8,758 bases of DNA from contig KN174051.1 in assembly GCA_000759655.1 (NCBI GenBank), forward strand, positions 6,327 to 15,084, written 5' to 3'. This document shows positions 6,945 to 8,758 of the stretch, piece after piece. Below the pieces are notes generated by a model. That model did no database searches and was not told the DNA's origin. It was given only the letters and a program-made list of their open reading frames with translations. How positions within the stretch are numbered: the first letter of the stretch is position 1; every line of letters starts with the position of its first letter. The DNA comes from Acidicaldus organivorans. GTDB lineage: Bacteria > Pseudomonadota > Alphaproteobacteria > Acetobacterales > Acetobacteraceae. The translations under genes were made by a program, and so were the position numbers.

Positions 6945-7487
6945 ATGCTGATCAAGAATTACGGCCTTTTCTGGAGACGAGAGTGGATAGTGTGGGGCGC
7001 TGGCTCCAATGCAGGTCACTTGAAGGGTGTTCCTGCCAAACAAAAGACGGCGGTCCCTGTCGATTTTCGTGATCAACAGGGCATATACGTTCTTTATGAC
7101 GACAATTTTCAAATCGTCTATGTTGGCCAAGCGGGTGCCCAAGAAAATCAGCGGCTTTTAAGGCGGCTGGGGCAACATCGCTCGGATGTATTGGCTGACC
7201 GCTGGACCAAATTTTCATGGTTCGGAGTGCGGAAGGTAAACCGGAACGGTTCTCTGGCTGTGGAGGCTCAGGCTGCTCACACGCGGATGAGCGATGTCTT
7301 GGACCATATAGAGGCGGTGCTGATTGCAGCGGCAGAGCCACGCCCTAATCGCCAAGGAGGTAGATTTGGCGACGGCGTCAAACAATTCCTCCCGTATCGG
7401 GACCATGAGATGCTTGGGCCGGATCAACCCACAATGATCTGCGCCCTGTATGATGACAAATTCGCAAACAAAAATAAGAAGAAGTGA
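6945..7487 (+). CDS. GIY-YIG family nuclease
   Basis: This 180-aa protein carries the GIY-YIG nuclease motifs: GIY at 46-48 (QGIYVLYDD), YVG at 59-61 (IVYVGQAG), an arginine-rich stretch at 70-79 (RLLRRLGQHR) expected to hold the catalytic Arg, E123 (DHIEAVLIAA) as the metal-binding Glu, and N135 (PRPNRQGG) at the conserved Asn position. The ~45 residues before GIY (YGLFWRREWIVWGAGSNAGHL) form a lead domain I do not recognise from a named family. ATG 6945 is 3 nt after the mod stop with little room for its own Shine-Dalgarno sequence (GAGGA abuts it), so translation probably depends on coupling to mod. GC content is near 50%, lower than most neighbours. It is most likely a DNA-cutting accessory effector of the operon. 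A repair-type or homing-type role is possible but has no support here. Confidence 0.85.
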   Translation: MLIKNYGLFWRREWIVWGAGSNAGHLKGVPAKQKTAVPVDFRDQQGIYVLYDDNFQIVYVGQAGAQENQRLLRRLGQHRSDVLADRWTKFSWFGVRKVNRNGSLAVEAQAAHTRMSDVLDHIEAVLIAAAEPRPNRQGGRFGDGVKQFLPYRDHEMLGPDQPTMICALYDDKFANKNKKK

Positions 7488-8758
7488 TGGATTTCCGTAT
7501 CGCCGACAGCTTCATCGACGCTCTGGCCCGCCTGCCGGCGCAGGACCAGAAAGCGGTGAAGAATTCGGCGTTCGATCTGCAACTTGATCCGTCCGCGCCC
7601 GGCTTGCAGTTCCACCGCATCGAGAAATCCAAGGACCCGCACTTCTGGTCCATCCGAGTCAACCGCGACCTGCGCATCATCGTCCACAAGACGGCCAACA
7701 GCCTGCTACTCGTCTATGTGGATCACCACGACAAAGCCTATGCCTGGGCCGAGCGACGACGGATCGAGGCGCATCCCCGGACCGGCGCCGTGCAGATCGT
7801 GGAGGTTTGCGAGCGGGTCGAGCAGGCAGCGCCGGACCTGTTCGCTCCCAACGTTGCTCCCGAACCGGTACCGTCCGCCCCGCCGCCAGAGCCGCCCCTA
7901 TTCGCCCAGCTCGCCGCAGACGACCTGCTCGCGGTCGGCGTGCCCGATGACTGGCTGGCGGCGGTCCAAGCAGCGACGGAAGACCGCTTCTTTGACCTCG
8001 CGCCGCACCTGCCGGCCGAGGCGGCGGAAGCGCCGCTGGAATATGCCACCACCGGCCACCTGCCGAAACCGGAGCCCGTGGCAGCGACGATCGACCCGTT
8101 CGCCCATCCCGACGCGCAGCGCCGCTTCCGCACCGTCGAGAACCTGGTCGAGCTGCAAGCCGCCCTGAACGCACCCTGGGAGAAATGGGCGGTCTTCCTC
8201 CACCCCTCCCAGCGCGCCGTGGTGGAGCGCACCTTCAACGGCCCGGCGCGCGTGGCCGGATCGGCCGGCACCGGCAAGACCGTGGTCGCCCTGCACCGCG
8301 CCGCCCGCCTCGCGCGGGCGGCGCGGTGCAGGGCGACCACGGTCCTGCCGGTGCCGGCCGATCCGGCCACGCGCGCCGCCCGCCTCGCGCGGGCGGATGC
8401 TGGCGCCAAAGTGTTGCTGACCACCTTCTCCCAACCGCTGGCCGACGCGCTGTCGCGCAAGCTCGCGGTGCTGACGGCAGGAGAAGCCGAGGTGCGGGCG
8501 CGGATCACGGTCGCGTCCTGGGAGCGGCTGGCGGATGAACTCTACCAGCTTGCCTTCGGCCGCCGGCCGCGCGTCGCGTCGAGCGATCAGGTGCGCGCGG
8601 CGCTGGTCGCCGCCGCTCAGGCCCAGGGGGTCGGCACGTTTTCCGACCGGTTCCTGCTCGGGGAATTCACCCAGGTTGTCGATGCCTGGCAGGTGGAGAG
8701 CCTCAAAGCCTATACCGGCACGCCGCGGAGTGGCCGCAAGAGCCGCCTCGGCGCCCGC
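7487..8758 (+). CDS. RelE-fold/UvrD-type SF1 helicase fusion, 3' end outside window
   Basis: The first 424 residues are visible and the gene continues past the edge. Residues 1-~100 resemble a RelE/ParE toxin fold: short helices (FIDALARLPAQDQKAVKNS), then FWSIRVNRDLRIIVHKT and LLLVYVDHHDKAYAWAERR. A proline-rich linker (~110-200) follows. The SF1 helicase begins with a Q-motif (HPSQ, Q242) and Walker A GSAGTGKT with K264. TTFSQPLADAL is motif Ia; the DEAD-box-like motif II is not reached. Between LARA at 275-278 and a second LARA at 300-303 lie 25 residues with no counterpart expected in the family. They come from a 75-bp inverted copy of the Walker A region, and removing them restores a normal ...HRAARLARADAGAKVLLTTF run. 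ATG 7487 overlaps the previous stop (TGATG), with AAGAAGAAG upstream as a weak ribosome-binding site. Its role is probably DNA unwinding or processing in defence. The insertion may impair ATPase function. Confidence 0.85.
   Translation, partial: MDFRIADSFIDALARLPAQDQKAVKNSAFDLQLDPSAPGLQFHRIEKSKDPHFWSIRVNRDLRIIVHKTANSLLLVYVDHHDKAYAWAERRRIEAHPRTGAVQIVEVCERVEQAAPDLFAPNVAPEPVPSAPPPEPPLFAQLAADDLLAVGVPDDWLAAVQAATEDRFFDLAPHLPAEAAEAPLEYATTGHLPKPEPVAATIDPFAHPDAQRRFRTVENLVELQAALNAPWEKWAVFLHPSQRAVVERTFNGPARVAGSAGTGKTVVALHRAARLARAARCRATTVLPVPADPATRAARLARADAGAKVLLTTFSQPLADALSRKLAVLTAGEAEVRARITVASWERLADELYQLAFGRRPRVASSDQVRAALVAAAQAQGVGTFSDRFLLGEFTQVVDAWQVESLKAYTGTPRSGRKSRLGAR
8244..8378. repeat. 65-bp-arm inverted repeat across the Walker A codons
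   Basis: The arms 8244-8308 and 8314-8378 are reverse complements at 64 of 65 positions, checked base by base. The only mismatch pairs A8277 with C8345, and the loop is 5 nt (8309-8313). The left arm encodes ARVAGSAGTGKTVVALHRAAR. The right arm reads the same segment backwards in the sense frame without creating a stop. As RNA or single-stranded DNA it would fold into a very stable hairpin. Confidence 0.95.
8297..8321 (+). repeat. 25-bp direct repeat, copy A (quasi-palindromic)
   Basis: This 25-bp segment is repeated exactly at 8372-8396, 75 bp downstream. It holds an 8-bp stem, ccgcccgc against gcgggcgg, around a 5-nt loop (8301-8321). It encodes the first ARLARA. It is the likely pivot for the fold-back insertion between the copies. 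Confidence 0.9.
8372..8396 (+). repeat. 25-bp direct repeat, copy B
   Basis: This is an exact copy of 8297-8321 and encodes the second ARLARA. The first differing base after it is A8397, where the family-like DAGAKVLLTTF resumes. The 75-bp distance between the copies is a multiple of three, so the helicase frame is kept. Confidence 0.9.

Noticed and set aside
5406..7142. Long minus-strand open frame of 578 codons opposite mod and the start of the GIY-YIG gene
   Set aside because: It crosses two well-supported + genes, has a low-complexity composition and no family likeness, and has no start signal of its own.
8244..8378. Inverted repeat considered as a transcription terminator or transposon end
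   Set aside because: It lies inside an open helicase frame, has no U-tract, and its left arm codes for the Walker A motif. A fold-back duplication explains it better.
8185..8538. + frame with a repeated GRIGRHRQDRGRPAPRR-type peptide, mirrored by minus-strand frames
   Set aside because: The peptide repeats on both strands are a by-product of the 65-bp inverted repeat read in other frames, not a gene.
1..8758. tRNA, rRNA, CRISPR arrays, complete insertion sequences
   Set aside because: No cloverleaf or rRNA-like segments, no regularly spaced repeats and no transposase frames were seen.

Overview
The window is GC-rich, roughly 65-70% by eye over most of its length. Everything I can support as coding lies on the + strand. 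The ParB-type and GNAT-type fragments at the left edge, the C-ending and G-ending codon use, and the palindromic repeats resemble Alphaproteobacteria (Rhodospirillales/Acetobacteraceae or Rhizobiales). That assignment comes from recalled family likeness, not from a search. The gene content is that of an accessory or plasmid-borne defence region.

Layout. (1) Positions 2-490 hold an open frame that begins before the window. It joins the helix-turn-helix part of a plasmid-type ParB to the C-terminal end of a GNAT (toxin-type acetyltransferase) protein and looks like a recombination scar. (2) A TTGACA-17-TAACAT promoter (465-493) overlaps the end of that scar. A strong Shine-Dalgarno sequence (523-532) follows it. 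(3) A tightly packed operon then runs to the right edge: a Res-type SF2 helicase with a C-terminal PD-(D/E)XK nuclease (536/668-3607), a small DUF559/Vsr-like endonuclease (3604-4002), a beta-class type III Mod-like DNA methyltransferase (4002-6941), a GIY-YIG nuclease (6945-7487), and a RelE-fold/UvrD helicase fusion cut by the window end (7487-8758). Neighbouring genes overlap by 1-4 nt or are 3 nt apart, so co-transcription and translational coupling are likely.

How the genes fit together. Res and Mod form the core restriction-modification pair: Mod protects host sites, while Res translocates on and cuts unmodified DNA. The GIY-YIG nuclease and the RelE-UvrD helicase are probable accessory effectors of the same defence operon. 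The DUF559 gene looks like a later arrival. It sits between res and mod, bounded by two inverted copies of a ~55-bp palindromic repeat, and those copies supply the last codons of res, the last codons of the DUF559 gene and the Shine-Dalgarno sequence of mod.

Most unusual points. (a) A near-perfect 65-bp-arm inverted repeat (8244-8378) lies across the Walker A motif of the UvrD helicase. It amounts to a 75-bp in-frame fold-back insertion of 25 residues, and could be a template-switch mutation or an assembly artefact. (b) The family-like reading frame of res begins at an ATA codon placed correctly behind a strong Shine-Dalgarno sequence, as if an ATG had been lost. (c) The DUF559 gene appears to be a repeat-bounded cassette. 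(d) The mod gene carries a lower-GC target-recognition segment (~4897-5457), consistent with a swapped specificity domain. No RNA genes, CRISPR arrays or complete insertion sequences were seen, and no stretch over 300 bases lacks a gene.
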